Assembly: GCA_964392325.1 (NCBI GenBank)
Contig: CAYMPJ010000016.1
Location: 1-64,000, forward strand
Length of the DNA stretch: 64,000 nt
Direction of reading: 5' to 3'
Origin: CALLPQ01 sp964392325
GTDB lineage: Bacteria > Pseudomonadota > Alphaproteobacteria > Caulobacterales > Parvularculaceae
Shown here: in pieces, positions 1-8,729 of the stretch
Layout of the letters: each line of letters begins with the position of its first letter
How positions within the stretch are numbered: the first letter of the stretch is position 1
The notes under the pieces: model-generated
Told to the model about the DNA's origin: nothing
The model's database searches: none
The model's input: only the letters and a program-made list of their open reading frames with translations
Translations under genes and position numbers: made by a program

Positions 1-3000
1 CTTCTCCGCCGTCTAGAGTATCAAAACCTGAGCCTCCTTGTATTAAGTCGTTACCTGATTCGCCCTCTAGGGAGTCCGCGCCAACATCACCGCTAAGAGT
101 ATCATTGTCATTTCCGCCGACGATAGTGTCGTTGCCGGCCCCACCTGTGAGGCTATCTTTTCCGTTTCCTCCTGAAATGAAATCATCACCGCCAGCGCCA
201 GTTAGGAAGTCTCTGAAATCACCGCCAAAAATCTGGTCGTTAAATTCACTTCCAACAATTGAAGAGGCTCCGGTTACAAATAATGTGCCTTCCTCAACGG
301 CGCTCTCCACGCCATTTCCACGTATGGCTGAGGGGTCGGCAACGAGGTTGGATGAAATAAAGTAGGCTCCCAAAACACTACTGCCATCAGTAAAGGAGCT
401 TAAATTCAGCTCTAGTCCCGTGTCATCAAAAGTATTAATTCCTCCTATCACTAAGCCGGTAGAAGTAAGTAGCGCAGGACCGAATGCGTTAGGTAGATAG
501 CCCTGTCCAGCAATATCAAATAATGCAAATTCGATGTTTTCTACACCAATAAGAAGATCGGTTTCTCCAGTATCGTTATTTTGCACCGAGTTACCTGTTA
601 TGGTGAAATCACTTTCAAAGCCGATCAATCTAACTGTGTCTTCGCCAAAATTCCCGTGAAAAACATCCTCACCCGAGCCACCAATTAAAGTATCGTCACC
701 GACCTCACCAAAGAGGGTATCATTACCGATGCCGCCAATAATAAAATCATTACCCTGATTACCGTTTAGGATATCGTTTCCGCTACCTCCGTTAAGGAGG
801 TCATTCCCTTCATCGCCAAAAAGATTGTCATCGCTATTCTCTCCAAAGAGAGTGTCGGATCCCTCACCGCCAAACAACACATCATTATTATCGCCCCCAA
901 ACGAGAGATCATCACCGTCTCCCCCTGAAAGGGTATCAGAACCAGACTCTCCATGGAGTGTATCATTGCCAGCATCCCCAAGTAGGGAATCATTGCCATC
1001 GTTCCCGAAAAGCGTGTCCACACCGTCACCACCATTGATTGTATCATTTCCAACATTGCCGATCAGGATGTCATTTTCAGATCCACCATCGAGTTGGTCA
1101 TTACCAGTGCCGCCGTCCAGACTATCGCTACCTTGATCGCCAAAAAGGGTGTCATCACTATTTTCGCCAAAGAGAGTATCGGATCCCTCACCGCCAAACA
1201 ATAGGTCGTTACTATCGCCCCCAAAGGAGAGATCATCACCGTCTCCCCCTGAAAGTGTATCAGCACCAGACTCTCCATGGAGCGTATCATTGCCAGCATC
1301 CCCGAGAAGGGAATCATTGCCTTCGTTCCCGAAAAGCGTATCCACTCCCTCACCACCATTGATGGTATCATTTCCATCATTACCGATCAGGATGTCATTT
1401 TCAGTTCCACCATCGAGTTGGTCATCACCTGTGCCGCCTTCGAGGCTATCATTCCCTTCATCGCCAAAAAGAGTGTCATCACTATTTTCGCCAAAGAGAG
1501 TGTCGGAGCCTTCACCACCAAGCAACAGATCATCATTGTCGCCTCCAAAGGAGAGATCATCACCGTCTCCCCCTGAAAGTGTATCAGCACCAGACTCTCC
1601 ATGGAGCGTATCATTGCCAGCATCCCCGAGAAGGGAATCATTGCCTTCGTTCCCGAAAAGCGTATCCACTCCCTCACCACCATTGATGGTATCATTTCCA
1701 TCATTACCGATCAGGATGTCATTTTCAGTTCCACCATCGAGTTGGTCATTACCAGTGCCGCCGTCTAGACTATCGTTGCCTTGATCGCCAAAAAGGGTGT
1801 CATCGTCATTTTCACCAAAGAGAGTGTCGGAGCCTTCACCACCAAGCAACAGATCTTCATTGTCACCTCCAGAGGAGAGATCATCACCTACTCCCCCTGA
1901 AAGAGTATCAGAACCTAAATTTCCATTGAGGGTGTCGTTATCAGCATCGCCGAAAAGAAAATCATCGCCGTCATCACCAAGCAGAAAATCGTTCCCGGTG
2001 CCACCGTCCAAGCGGTCATCACCTATACCGCCGTCCAGGCTATCGTTGCCTTGATCGCCAAAAAGGGTGTCATCACCTTCTGCTCCCGTCAGAGAGTCTA
2101 AGCCGTCACCACCGAACAAAACATCTTCATTGGCTCCGCCATGGCCAACATCATTACCTATCCCTCCGGACAGCGTATCAGAACCTGAATCCCCGAAAAG
2201 AGTATCATTACCATCATCACCAGAAATGGAGTCATTGCCATCGCTACCCAATAATAGGTCCTGATGGTCACCGCCATTTATGGTGTCGTCTCCCTCATTA
2301 CCAATGATAAAGTCATTATCGGCGCCACCATTGATGACATCATCGCCTGTGCCGCCACCAAGATTATCATCTCCAACATTACCCGTGAGAGTATCATCTC
2401 CAATGCCGCCAAAAATTGTGTCTTCAAAGGTGCCACTAGATGGCGCATTATCCGCAGTCAGATCCCCAACAAATTCGTCGTCGCCAATCAGATTATTGAA
2501 ATATTGATCAAGACTGTTTGAAAAACCTGCCCCTAAAAAAGCCTCAAAAACAGCTGACTGATTGATAGATGTGAGCTCGTCCAGAATAACAGTGTCTGAA
2601 ATGGACTGAGTGGAAAATGGCTCAGTGGTATTTCCAATCAGTTCATTGAAAAGGTCGAGTTGGTTTGTATCACTTAAATATTGCGCGATGGATGCCCCGG
2701 TATCAGGTTGAGTGTCCGATGTTGGGGGGGAGTTAACAAAAGGAATGGGCGCATCTAAAACCGATAATGCTAACCGGAATTGTATCTCAAAAAATTCGGC
2801 TGAATAATGCAGGTTATCTTGAAAAAAGGCCGAATAATCTCCTCCAAGGGAATGGACCAAGCGCTCGGGATCGACAATTTCGACATTATCACGGGTGTTT
2901 GCAATCTCAAACTGAGCATCACGAACTTCTAAATACCCTTCCTGGTTGGTTGGAATTGATCCAAATTGAATAGAAGGTGCTAATGGCGTAATAACAGTAT

Positions 3001-3421
3001 CGAAATCACCATAGGCATCTTGTAATTGTGTTAGAAGAGTGTTGAGCAAGAAGTCATAATTTTGTGCATCTGAAAGACGTTCTGGTGAGGCCTCATCGGG
3101 ATTTGACAAAACGATAGCATCAGACTCACCTTGAGACCAAATAATGCCAGCTAGATGGCCGGTGGGGTTTGCGGGATCCCCGATTAAATCATCAATTCTT
3201 TGAATTAAATCCCGGTAGAGTTCACCGGTGTTTTCATCGCCATCATCGATCGGGTACCAGTCAGGTCCGTCTGGGTCACGCGCTAAGGAGGACGCAGCCA
3301 AAGCTACAGAGTCTAGTATGAAATTTTCCTGGATACCTTGGCTGGCTAAATATGAAGGCGATAATACCGACAAAAGGCCTGCATTACTTTGGCCGACGAC
3401 CAGATAAATGGGTGTAGTCAT
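1..3421 (-). CDS. RTX repeat protein with N-terminal SASA/SGNH esterase-like domain (C-terminus beyond window)
   Basis: The minus-strand frame from ATG 3421 stays open to the window edge, so 1140 residues are visible and the C-terminus is missing. A purine-rich GGAAGG lies just upstream of the start. Residues 1-210 look like a sialate O-acetylesterase (SASA) or SGNH hydrolase domain: nucleophile motif GQSNA (Ser12), the WSQGESD block (95-101) and the DNLH pair (Asp202, His205). From about residue 330 onward come dozens of glycine/aspartate nonapeptides of the GGxGxDxLx type, the calcium-binding beta-roll of RTX proteins. They are interrupted around 260-660 by a non-repeat segment with a GVENIEF motif. 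RTX proteins are normally exported by type I secretion through a C-terminal signal, which cannot be seen here. A secreted deacetylating esterase acting on carbohydrate is inferred; the substrate is unknown. Confidence 0.85.
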   Translation of the reverse strand, partial: MTTPIYLVVGQSNAGLLSVLSPSYLASQGIQENFILDSVALAASSLARDPDGPDWYPIDDGDENTGELYRDLIQRIDDLIGDPANPTGHLAGIIWSQGESDAIVLSNPDEASPERLSDAQNYDFLLNTLLTQLQDAYGDFDTVITPLAPSIQFGSIPTNQEGYLEVRDAQFEIANTRDNVEIVDPERLVHSLGGDYSAFFQDNLHYSAEFFEIQFRLALSVLDAPIPFVNSPPTSDTQPDTGASIAQYLSDTNQLDLFNELIGNTTEPFSTQSISDTVILDELTSINQSAVFEAFLGAGFSNSLDQYFNNLIGDDEFVGDLTADNAPSSGTFEDTIFGGIGDDTLTGNVGDDNLGGGTGDDVINGGADNDFIIGNEGDDTINGGDHQDLLLGSDGNDSISGDDGNDTLFGDSGSDTLSGGIGNDVGHGGANEDVLFGGDGLDSLTGAEGDDTLFGDQGNDSLDGGIGDDRLDGGTGNDFLLGDDGDDFLFGDADNDTLNGNLGSDTLSGGVGDDLSSGGDNEDLLLGGEGSDTLFGENDDDTLFGDQGNDSLDGGTGNDQLDGGTENDILIGNDGNDTINGGEGVDTLFGNEGNDSLLGDAGNDTLHGESGADTLSGGDGDDLSFGGDNDDLLLGGEGSDTLFGENSDDTLFGDEGNDSLEGGTGDDQLDGGTENDILIGNDGNDTINGGEGVDTLFGNEGNDSLLGDAGNDTLHGESGADTLSGGDGDDLSFGGDSNDLLFGGEGSDTLFGENSDDTLFGDQGSDSLDGGTGNDQLDGGSENDILIGNVGNDTINGGDGVDTLFGNDGNDSLLGDAGNDTLHGESGSDTLSGGDGDDLSFGGDNNDVLFGGEGSDTLFGENSDDNLFGDEGNDLLNGGSGNDILNGNQGNDFIIGGIGNDTLFGEVGDDTLIGGSGEDVFHGNFGEDTVRLIGFESDFTITGNSVQNNDTGETDLLIGVENIEFALFDIAGQGYLPNAFGPALLTSTGLVIGGINTFDDTGLELNLSSFTDGSSVLGAYFISSNLVADPSAIRGNGVESAVEEGTLFVTGASSIVGSEFNDQIFGGDFRDFLTGAGGDDFISGGNGKDSLTGGAGNDTIVGGNDNDTLSGDVGADSLEGESGNDLIQGGSGFDTLDGGE
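825..2066 (-). repeat. Higher-order tandem repeats (324 bp) inside the RTX gene
   Basis: Three consecutive 324-bp units (825-1148, 1149-1472, 1473-1796) are near-identical, and a fourth shortened 270-bp unit follows (1797-2066). Each full unit encodes 108 residues, that is twelve RTX nonapeptides; the short one encodes ten. The unit length is a multiple of 27, so copy-number change keeps both reading frame and beta-roll register. The two central units differ at only a few residues, which points to recent duplication or gene conversion. Confidence 0.9.
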
Positions 3422-3858
3422 TAGTTAACCTTCCAAAGGTGAGTAACACAGATTGTGTACCCGTTAGTATCAGACCCCCCTATGGTCGAATGTTATTTCT
3501 TTATATTTATTGAGATTAGTATGCAGCTGTTTTGAAATTTTTCTAATATTTACTGATGAATTTCATTCTATCATTTTATATTTTTTGAAGAGTGTGGTTT
3601 TAATTCCATATTGATCAAGCGATTTTGTCGGCTTTTCGAATTTAACAAGCTAATTCGATTCGAGAGCGTTTAAAGTTAGTGTCGCTGTGGAATTGAACCT
3701 AGATAAACGCCACCTTTATCATGATTAGACCAGCGCTTAATGGTCGTTCGAAGTTTCTGTTTCTCTCTGTAAGATAGGTATTCATACCTCTTTAGTAAAT
3801 TAGATGGCTCTGATGAACGCAAATTAAATCTCCATTAATTTTGCACAGATTGTTGCGC
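3422..3858. other. Intergenic region upstream of the RTX gene
   Basis: No coding frame is supported. The stretch is AT-rich, carries one GANTC site (3657-3661) and one perfect TTAA-N7-TTAA at 3824-3838. The promoter of the RTX gene must lie here, but I cannot place -35/-10 elements with confidence. Confidence 0.5.
3824..3838. promoter_or_regulatory. Possible CtrA box (TTAA-N7-TTAA)
   Basis: A perfect match to the CtrA half-site pair lies about 400 bp upstream of the RTX start and just before the 3' end of the DUF429 gene. In AT-rich DNA a couple of such matches are expected by chance in 64 kb, and the position is not promoter-proximal, so support is weak. Confidence 0.25.
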
Positions 3859-4682
3859 TTACCCCCAAATCTCTATTTTCAATCCTTTTTCATCAATAGT
3901 TCCATCACTTAAATGAATAAGATCAGCCCCAGAGTTAAGTTTCGCCCTCTCTGTAAGAGCGCATACGGCCGCATCTATGACATCATCTCTAGCCACTCGT
4001 ATAGGTATAGATTTTTTATAGTACCAATTTAAGGCAAACCCATGGTCAAATAAGGCACCAGCTTGTGATAGCCCCGCCTCGTTCAGGAGAATTAACCGTT
4101 CCTCTTCGCCGCTCGAGGTTTTTTATTAAACTTGCAAGGGGTCATTTTATTGAGGCGTGTGAAGGCAAGTTCCGGATGGGCCTCACAAATAGTCGTTTGG
4201 AGGTGCGGGGTTATGATATTGTCGATCTCGCGAATTTTTGGGGTGATCATCCAAGCCTGTTTAGAGAGCCCACCGCCCATCTCTTTTCCCTGAGCCTTGC
4301 CCCATTGATTAGCTTGATCGTAGCTTTCCATAGTTATCATTGGCCGTCTTGGTGTTGGGAAGACACTGGAGCTGCGGGGCCCTAAAATCTTTCTCGCCAT
4401 TATCTCGCAAGGGCGGCGTCCCTTACTCATAAGACCAATCGGCATATCGATCATTACACATGCAGCGTGGTTAGCATTAACCATTTGCCCGAAAGAGGGA
4501 TAAAAAATGCTCTCAACTTGATCAATAGGACCGTGTGCCGGCACTGCTATAGCTATCCAACCATCGGGACACCCGTCCACACCAAGGACATATGGCTTCC
4601 CCCAAGACGAGAACACGCTTGTTTGCTTACTACTCACACGATCAGAATGCATAAAATAATGCTCGTTTTTCCAAAAAATCAT
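3859..4682 (-). pseudogene. DUF429 family protein, frameshifted
   Basis: The 5' part (4092-4682) encodes 196 residues with DUF429 hallmarks: VDGCPDGW, IDMPIGL, the R-x-CE-x-AR-x-LG segment followed by SSVFPTPR, and EAHPELAF. DUF429 proteins are predicted RNase H-fold nucleases. The frame stops at 4092, yet a second minus frame continues the family: residues reading GEEERLILLNEAGL, then RDDVIDAAVCALTERA, ending at TAA 3859-3861. The two frames join if the A6 run (T6 on the plus strand, 4119-4124) had one more A. This is a one-base homopolymer deletion: a true pseudogene, a sequencing error, or slippage. The start could instead be the Met at about 4652. Confidence 0.75.
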
Positions 4683-4798
4683 GGCATGGGGGTTGCAACA
4701 TAGTTGTCACCGGACATTAATAAAAGCGTTGCCTATGCGGATATTCTAGCAGGGATATTCTAGGACGTTAATGGCCTCAAAATTGGTGTTAAGGTATT

Positions 4799-5302
4799 GT
4801 GGAAGAAAGAACGGGTTTTATAGACATGGTTGGCGTGATTGATAATTTTATAAAATCTGCGCTGTTCTCGCGTACCTTCCGGGAGGGGATGGCACTTGTT
4901 GAAGAGACAGCAAATTACCTTGATGGCGAGGGGCGCGAAGTTTCAAAGTCAATGGTTCGCGCTGAGGCTTTATCCTATGCTGGATCGTCGATGCGTTTGA
5001 CAACGCAGCTGATGCAGATTGCGTCCTGGTTATTGGTCATGCGTGCCTTGCGGGAAGGGGATATGAGCGTTGAGGATGCTTCCGAGGCAAAGTATAGGAT
5101 ACGGGCGAATGAAGAGAACCGCCCAAAGCGAAGCCTCTCAGACGCATTGCCAGAAGATTTGGCAGCCTTAATTAAGCATAGTGATCGATTATATGATCGT
5201 ATAGCCAGACTTGATGATGATTTATTTACAAAAGATGCGGGTAAAAAAGTTTCAGGAGCTGTTGCGCAACAAATGGCCTTGGCGAAAGCCTTTGGTAAAT
5301 AA
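4799..5302 (+). CDS. rcdA: DUF1465 protein, RcdA-like regulator of CtrA degradation
   Basis: This is a 167-residue, largely helical protein of the DUF1465 family. Its founding member RcdA in Caulobacter is an adaptor that helps ClpXP degrade CtrA and other substrates at the swarmer-to-stalked transition. The segment FSRTFREGMALVEETANYL, the following ALSYAGSSMRLTTQLMQ helix and the SWLLVMRALREGDMS stretch are typical. The start is GTG 4799 with AAGG close upstream; ATG 4826 is an alternative. It stands alone, followed by a bidirectional terminator shared with rpmE. Presence of ccrM and CtrA-like boxes in the same window supports a CtrA circuit. Family assignment is good; the exact adaptor role is inferred. 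Confidence 0.8.
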   Translation: MEERTGFIDMVGVIDNFIKSALFSRTFREGMALVEETANYLDGEGREVSKSMVRAEALSYAGSSMRLTTQLMQIASWLLVMRALREGDMSVEDASEAKYRIRANEENRPKRSLSDALPEDLAALIKHSDRLYDRIARLDDDLFTKDAGKKVSGAVAQQMALAKAFGK

Positions 5303-5400
5303 CCTATAATTGTCCCGTAAGAACGCTGTCTGTTTCCCATAAATTCCATGGATTTGAAGGGCGTGGATATCAATCAACACAATTTTGAGTGTCTCAACAA

Positions 5401-5435
5401 AAAAGCCCTGCAAATGCATGCAGGGCTTTTTTGTT
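5401..5435. terminator. Bidirectional intrinsic terminator between rcdA and rpmE
   Basis: A 12-bp perfect stem (5401-5412 with 5419-5430, core AGCCCTGCA/TGCAGGGCT) encloses a 6-nt loop. A T-run follows on the plus strand and an A-run precedes it, giving a T-run on the minus strand. It sits between convergent rcdA and rpmE and can serve both. Confidence 0.9.
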
Positions 5436-5452
5436 GATTGAAACTATTCGCT

Positions 5453-5674
5453 TTACTTGAGGCCAAATGCGCCAAATTTTTTGTTAAATTTAGAAACCGC
5501 GCCGCGATCAGACAGCGTTGCCGGTCCACCAGTCCATGCTGGATGAGAATTGGGATCAATATCCAGGTTCAAGGTTGTTCCCGGCTCGCCATATGTAGAG
5601 CGCGTCTCGAAGCTCTCACCATTAGTCATTACAACTTTGATCATGTGATATTCGGGGTGAATGTCTTTTTTCAT
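5453..5674 (-). CDS. rpmE: 50S ribosomal protein L31
   Basis: This 73-residue protein starts MKKDIHPEYHMIKVVMTNGE and contains NLDIDPNSHPAWTGG, both diagnostic of bacterial L31. It lacks the CxxC zinc-ribbon cysteines, as in the zinc-independent form common in alphaproteobacteria. I chose ATG 5674, where the family begins, rather than an upstream in-frame codon at 5704. L31 sits at the central protuberance of the 50S subunit. It converges with rcdA on a shared terminator. Confidence 0.95.
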   Translation of the reverse strand: MKKDIHPEYHMIKVVMTNGESFETRSTYGEPGTTLNLDIDPNSHPAWTGGPATLSDRGAVSKFNKKFGAFGLK

Positions 5675-6039
5675 GTGTCTACTCGCTGATTTATCGCGCA
5701 ACAAAGGTCCAGATATTGCCGGAACACTGCCCTATCAAATTCCGAACCTTTAAATTCGTAAGCAGGCGCTATAAGCCCAGAAACAAGGAAAAGCAAGCGC
5801 TTATAGAGGGGAGAATGAGGATTTGTAGCGATTGCAACCATTATTCTCAAACTTGCTCTAAAAATAGCAAAAAACTCTAGCTGGAGGAGCAATAGGAATA
5901 CGTTTTTCCTGTCAAAAATGCCAGGCTCTTGTTCTGGCACACGACAATATCGTGGAAATTATTCACCCTATACTTGAGAGGCAAATCGCCATAGCGGGTA
6001 AATGACATATTTCTACTCCTTCCAAGCTGGAGCCTATGA
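5675..6039. other. Intergenic region between divergent rpmE and mscS-like gene
   Basis: About 365 bp that should hold the two divergent promoters. An 89-codon minus-strand frame (5671-5940) spans part of it and overlaps the rpmE ATG by ATGA, but it has no recognisable family, so I leave it uncalled. No clear structured element is seen. Confidence 0.5.
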
Positions 6040-7341
6040 ATGAACCAAATTAAAGACCTTGCTTTTAAGGGAAAGAATATTGCCCTTGAGTGGTTTACCA
6101 GTCCTGAAGCGCTGGCCCAATTTGGACTGCTGTTCGCAGCCTTTGTGCTCGCTTGGCTGGTTACCAAATGGATTTCTCCGCGATTGCTCAAGCTGCTTAG
6201 CCCCGGCGAAGAGGACATGTCGATCAGAGCCAAGGTATCACGCTTTTGCCTATTATTTCTACCGCTCTTATTACCCTTATTGGCGATAGGATTTACCGCG
6301 GCTGGCGAACAGGTAACGCGTTCGATTTTTGACTCTGGAAATGTAATCGCTTTTGGCAATAGGGTATTTGTCTTTATAGCCGCGCGCATTTTGGTCAAAA
6401 AAATCATCTTCTCGCCCTATCTGAAGATGATAGGCAAGTATTTTCTCCTCCCCGTTGCCGCCCTTTACGCTCTTGGATTATTGCCGTCGATTCTAGGGTT
6501 TTTATCGTCAAAGGTCATCGGCGTCGGCGCTATTAAATTTACTGCCGATAAAATTATTACAGCAATTGTGGCGGCGAGCTTTTTGTTTTGGCTCGGGCGT
6601 TGGTCCAATAACCAGGGAACGCAATATATCCGTGCCAGCGAACAAATGCGGCCATCGGTTCGTGAATTAGCGGCCAAGTCATTTGAATTAGCTGTTTATG
6701 GGGCGGTGATATTGTTGCTGGTTTCCATACTGGAATTGCCATTAACCTCACTGGCGGTATTTGGCGGCGCGATTGGTATCGGGCTAGGTTTTGGACTACA
6801 AAAAATTGCCTCCAATTTTGTCTCCGGTGTGATCCTGCTTTTGGAAGGTCAGGCAACAGTTGGGGATTTTGTCGAACTCGATGGCGGCGAGGCGGGAACG
6901 ATCATCAAAATGATGTCTCGTGCGACCATATTAGAGAGCTTTGATGGGCGCTGGATCGTGGTGCCAAATGAAGATTTTATCACGACCCGCGTTACCAATT
7001 TTTCTGACTCTGGCTCTGCGAACCGATATTCGGTCGATTTTAGAGTCTCCTATGATACTGATATCAATAAAATCCCGGAGATTGTCGGCAAGGCCGTGGC
7101 TAAACATCCAGATGTTTTGAGTGAGCCAGAAGAGCCTGATGTGGAGCTGAGCGGATTTGGTGAAAGCGGCATCGATTTTTGCGTGGAATTCTGGGTCAAT
7201 GGGTTGGATGATGGCGTGAACAAATATTCATCGGATGTATTATTTCTGATCTGGAATGCCCTTAAGGATAATAATATTGAAATTCCCTATCCAAGGCGGG
7301 AGGTCTCTATTGTGGGACCTCAGGGATTGCCACAGGTTTGA
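6040..7341 (+). CDS. MscS family mechanosensitive ion channel
   Basis: This 433-residue inner-membrane protein has several hydrophobic segments in the first 235 residues, then the glycine/alanine-rich pore helix and beta domain that define MscS: GGAIGIGLGFGLQKIASNFV from about residue 239, followed by ILLLEGQATVGDFVELDG, with VPNEDFITTRVTNFS further on. It is longer than the minimal E. coli MscS (286 aa) because of extra N-terminal membrane helices. Such channels open under membrane tension to release solutes after osmotic downshock. It is a single gene divergent from rpmE. ATG 6040 is the first plausible start. Confidence 0.9.
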   Translation: MNQIKDLAFKGKNIALEWFTSPEALAQFGLLFAAFVLAWLVTKWISPRLLKLLSPGEEDMSIRAKVSRFCLLFLPLLLPLLAIGFTAAGEQVTRSIFDSGNVIAFGNRVFVFIAARILVKKIIFSPYLKMIGKYFLLPVAALYALGLLPSILGFLSSKVIGVGAIKFTADKIITAIVAASFLFWLGRWSNNQGTQYIRASEQMRPSVRELAAKSFELAVYGAVILLLVSILELPLTSLAVFGGAIGIGLGFGLQKIASNFVSGVILLLEGQATVGDFVELDGGEAGTIIKMMSRATILESFDGRWIVVPNEDFITTRVTNFSDSGSANRYSVDFRVSYDTDINKIPEIVGKAVAKHPDVLSEPEEPDVELSGFGESGIDFCVEFWVNGLDDGVNKYSSDVLFLIWNALKDNNIEIPYPRREVSIVGPQGLPQV

Positions 7342-7564
7342 GGGTGGTCCGGTCTGTTTGATAGGGCTTGATCTATCTCGCGCTCTTATACGATTGATTT
7401 TAAGCGGTAATCTGCAGCCTCTCCATAAATAAATTAAATCAAATTTATGGCCTCAAAAAATTTTTAATAAAAAACACCCAGCTGCATTCCAATTTTGAAA
7501 ATGCTTGATTAAGCTACCATTATTAACGATCCTGTTGACGAAGAGCTTTTAAAGGTATCCTCGA

Positions 7565-8653
7565 ATGAAGCGTGTTTTCGCCATTGCTACAATTGGTGCT
7601 GTTATTCTTGTCCTTTTATGGGGCCTTTTTACCTTTAACTCCTTAAATCACTTTGATGATATTGTTTCCAATTTTGATGGACGCTGTGATGCAGTAAGCG
7701 GAATTGCTGGTCCTGAAGATGTTCAGGTCGATTTTTCAACCCGCAAAGCTTTTATATCTTCTCTTGATCGCCGTGCAGCTTTGAACGGTAGCAAAGAGGC
7801 GCTGCGCGGTGCGATTTATCTGTTTGATATCGACAATCCCTTGAGTGGAACGTCATGGCTGGATCGCACCAATGGTTTGCCTGAAAAACTTGCGCCATCT
7901 GGCATACATTTCTATCAGGAAGGATCTCTGCGCCGCCTTTTTGTGGTCAATGATGCCACGAAACAGATCGAGCTATTTGACGTGAGCTTGGACGGTAATC
8001 TCACACATTTGGAGAGTTTTACCGAGCGTCGCCTTACCAGCCCAAAAGATGTGGTTGCGACCGGGCCGCGTTCTTTTTATGTGACAAATGATACGTTTAA
8101 GGCCAGCGGTTCTCTTAAAGGAAATATAGATTTTCTATTTCGCCGACGCAGCGGGGTGGTCTTTTATTTCAATGGCACATCATGGCACAAAGCCGCCGAG
8201 AATATCCGTTATGCGAACGGTATAGGGATCAATAAAAAAGGCGATCGCCTCTACATTACGGAAACTGCGGCCGAGAATCTCATAGAATATAGCCGTGACC
8301 CCGAGACTGGCTATCTTACTTTGGAACGCCGTATTGGAACCGGCGCTGCTGTTGATAATATCAATATTGATGAGGACGGTGTTTTCTGGATTGGGGCCCA
8401 CCCAAGGCCCATAGCTTTGGTGCGTCATAGCCGCGACAAAAACAATCTTGCCCCGTCCAAGGTATTTTCGTTTAATTCTGAAACAGATGAACTAAGCACA
8501 ATCTATACCGATGATGGCACCTTATTGTCCGGGTCTTCCAGTGCTGCCCGAATAAACCGTAAGCTGATTATTGGTTCGCTTTATGAGGAAAAATTTCTGC
8601 TTTGCAATATGCACGTCAAGCAACCTGCCATTGAGGGAGCGTTGAGCCTATAG
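7565..8653 (+). CDS. SMP-30/paraoxonase-like beta-propeller protein
   Basis: This 362-residue protein has an N-terminal hydrophobic signal or anchor (about residues 4-22), then a repeated beta-propeller: GPEDVQVD near 49, a TSPKDVVATG blade, YANGIGIN near 216, and a late DNINIDEDGVFWIGAHP blade. This pattern resembles the arylesterase/paraoxonase (PON) branch of calcium-dependent six-bladed lactonases. Asp, Asn and Glu residues expected for calcium binding are present in the right blades, but I cannot prove catalytic competence. It is probably periplasmic and membrane-anchored. Lactonase or esterase activity is inferred. It stands alone upstream of thrC. Confidence 0.7.
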   Translation: MKRVFAIATIGAVILVLLWGLFTFNSLNHFDDIVSNFDGRCDAVSGIAGPEDVQVDFSTRKAFISSLDRRAALNGSKEALRGAIYLFDIDNPLSGTSWLDRTNGLPEKLAPSGIHFYQEGSLRRLFVVNDATKQIELFDVSLDGNLTHLESFTERRLTSPKDVVATGPRSFYVTNDTFKASGSLKGNIDFLFRRRSGVVFYFNGTSWHKAAENIRYANGIGINKKGDRLYITETAAENLIEYSRDPETGYLTLERRIGTGAAVDNINIDEDGVFWIGAHPRPIALVRHSRDKNNLAPSKVFSFNSETDELSTIYTDDGTLLSGSSSAARINRKLIIGSLYEEKFLLCNMHVKQPAIEGALSL

Positions 8654-8729
8654 GCAGGGTGTCCATTGGGCCCACCCAATATATTTTTACACTTTTCTTT
8701 TCCTATAAAAGCGGGCAAAAGTGCGTCCT

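Noticed and set aside
825..2066. Regular repeats suggestive of a CRISPR array
   Set aside because: Units are 324 bp, contiguous without spacers and lie in a coding frame.
825..2507. Series of plus-strand Pro/Ser-rich open frames
   Set aside because: They are mirror frames of the minus-strand RTX repeats; their periodic composition follows from the nonapeptide coding.
4065..4385. 106-aa plus-strand frame
   Set aside because: It lies opposite the frameshifted DUF429 gene, whose family motifs are clear on the minus strand.
5671..5940. 89-aa minus-strand frame whose stop overlaps the rpmE ATG
   Set aside because: ATGA overlap is suggestive, but there is no family resemblance and no visible ribosome site; rpmE normally has its own promoter.
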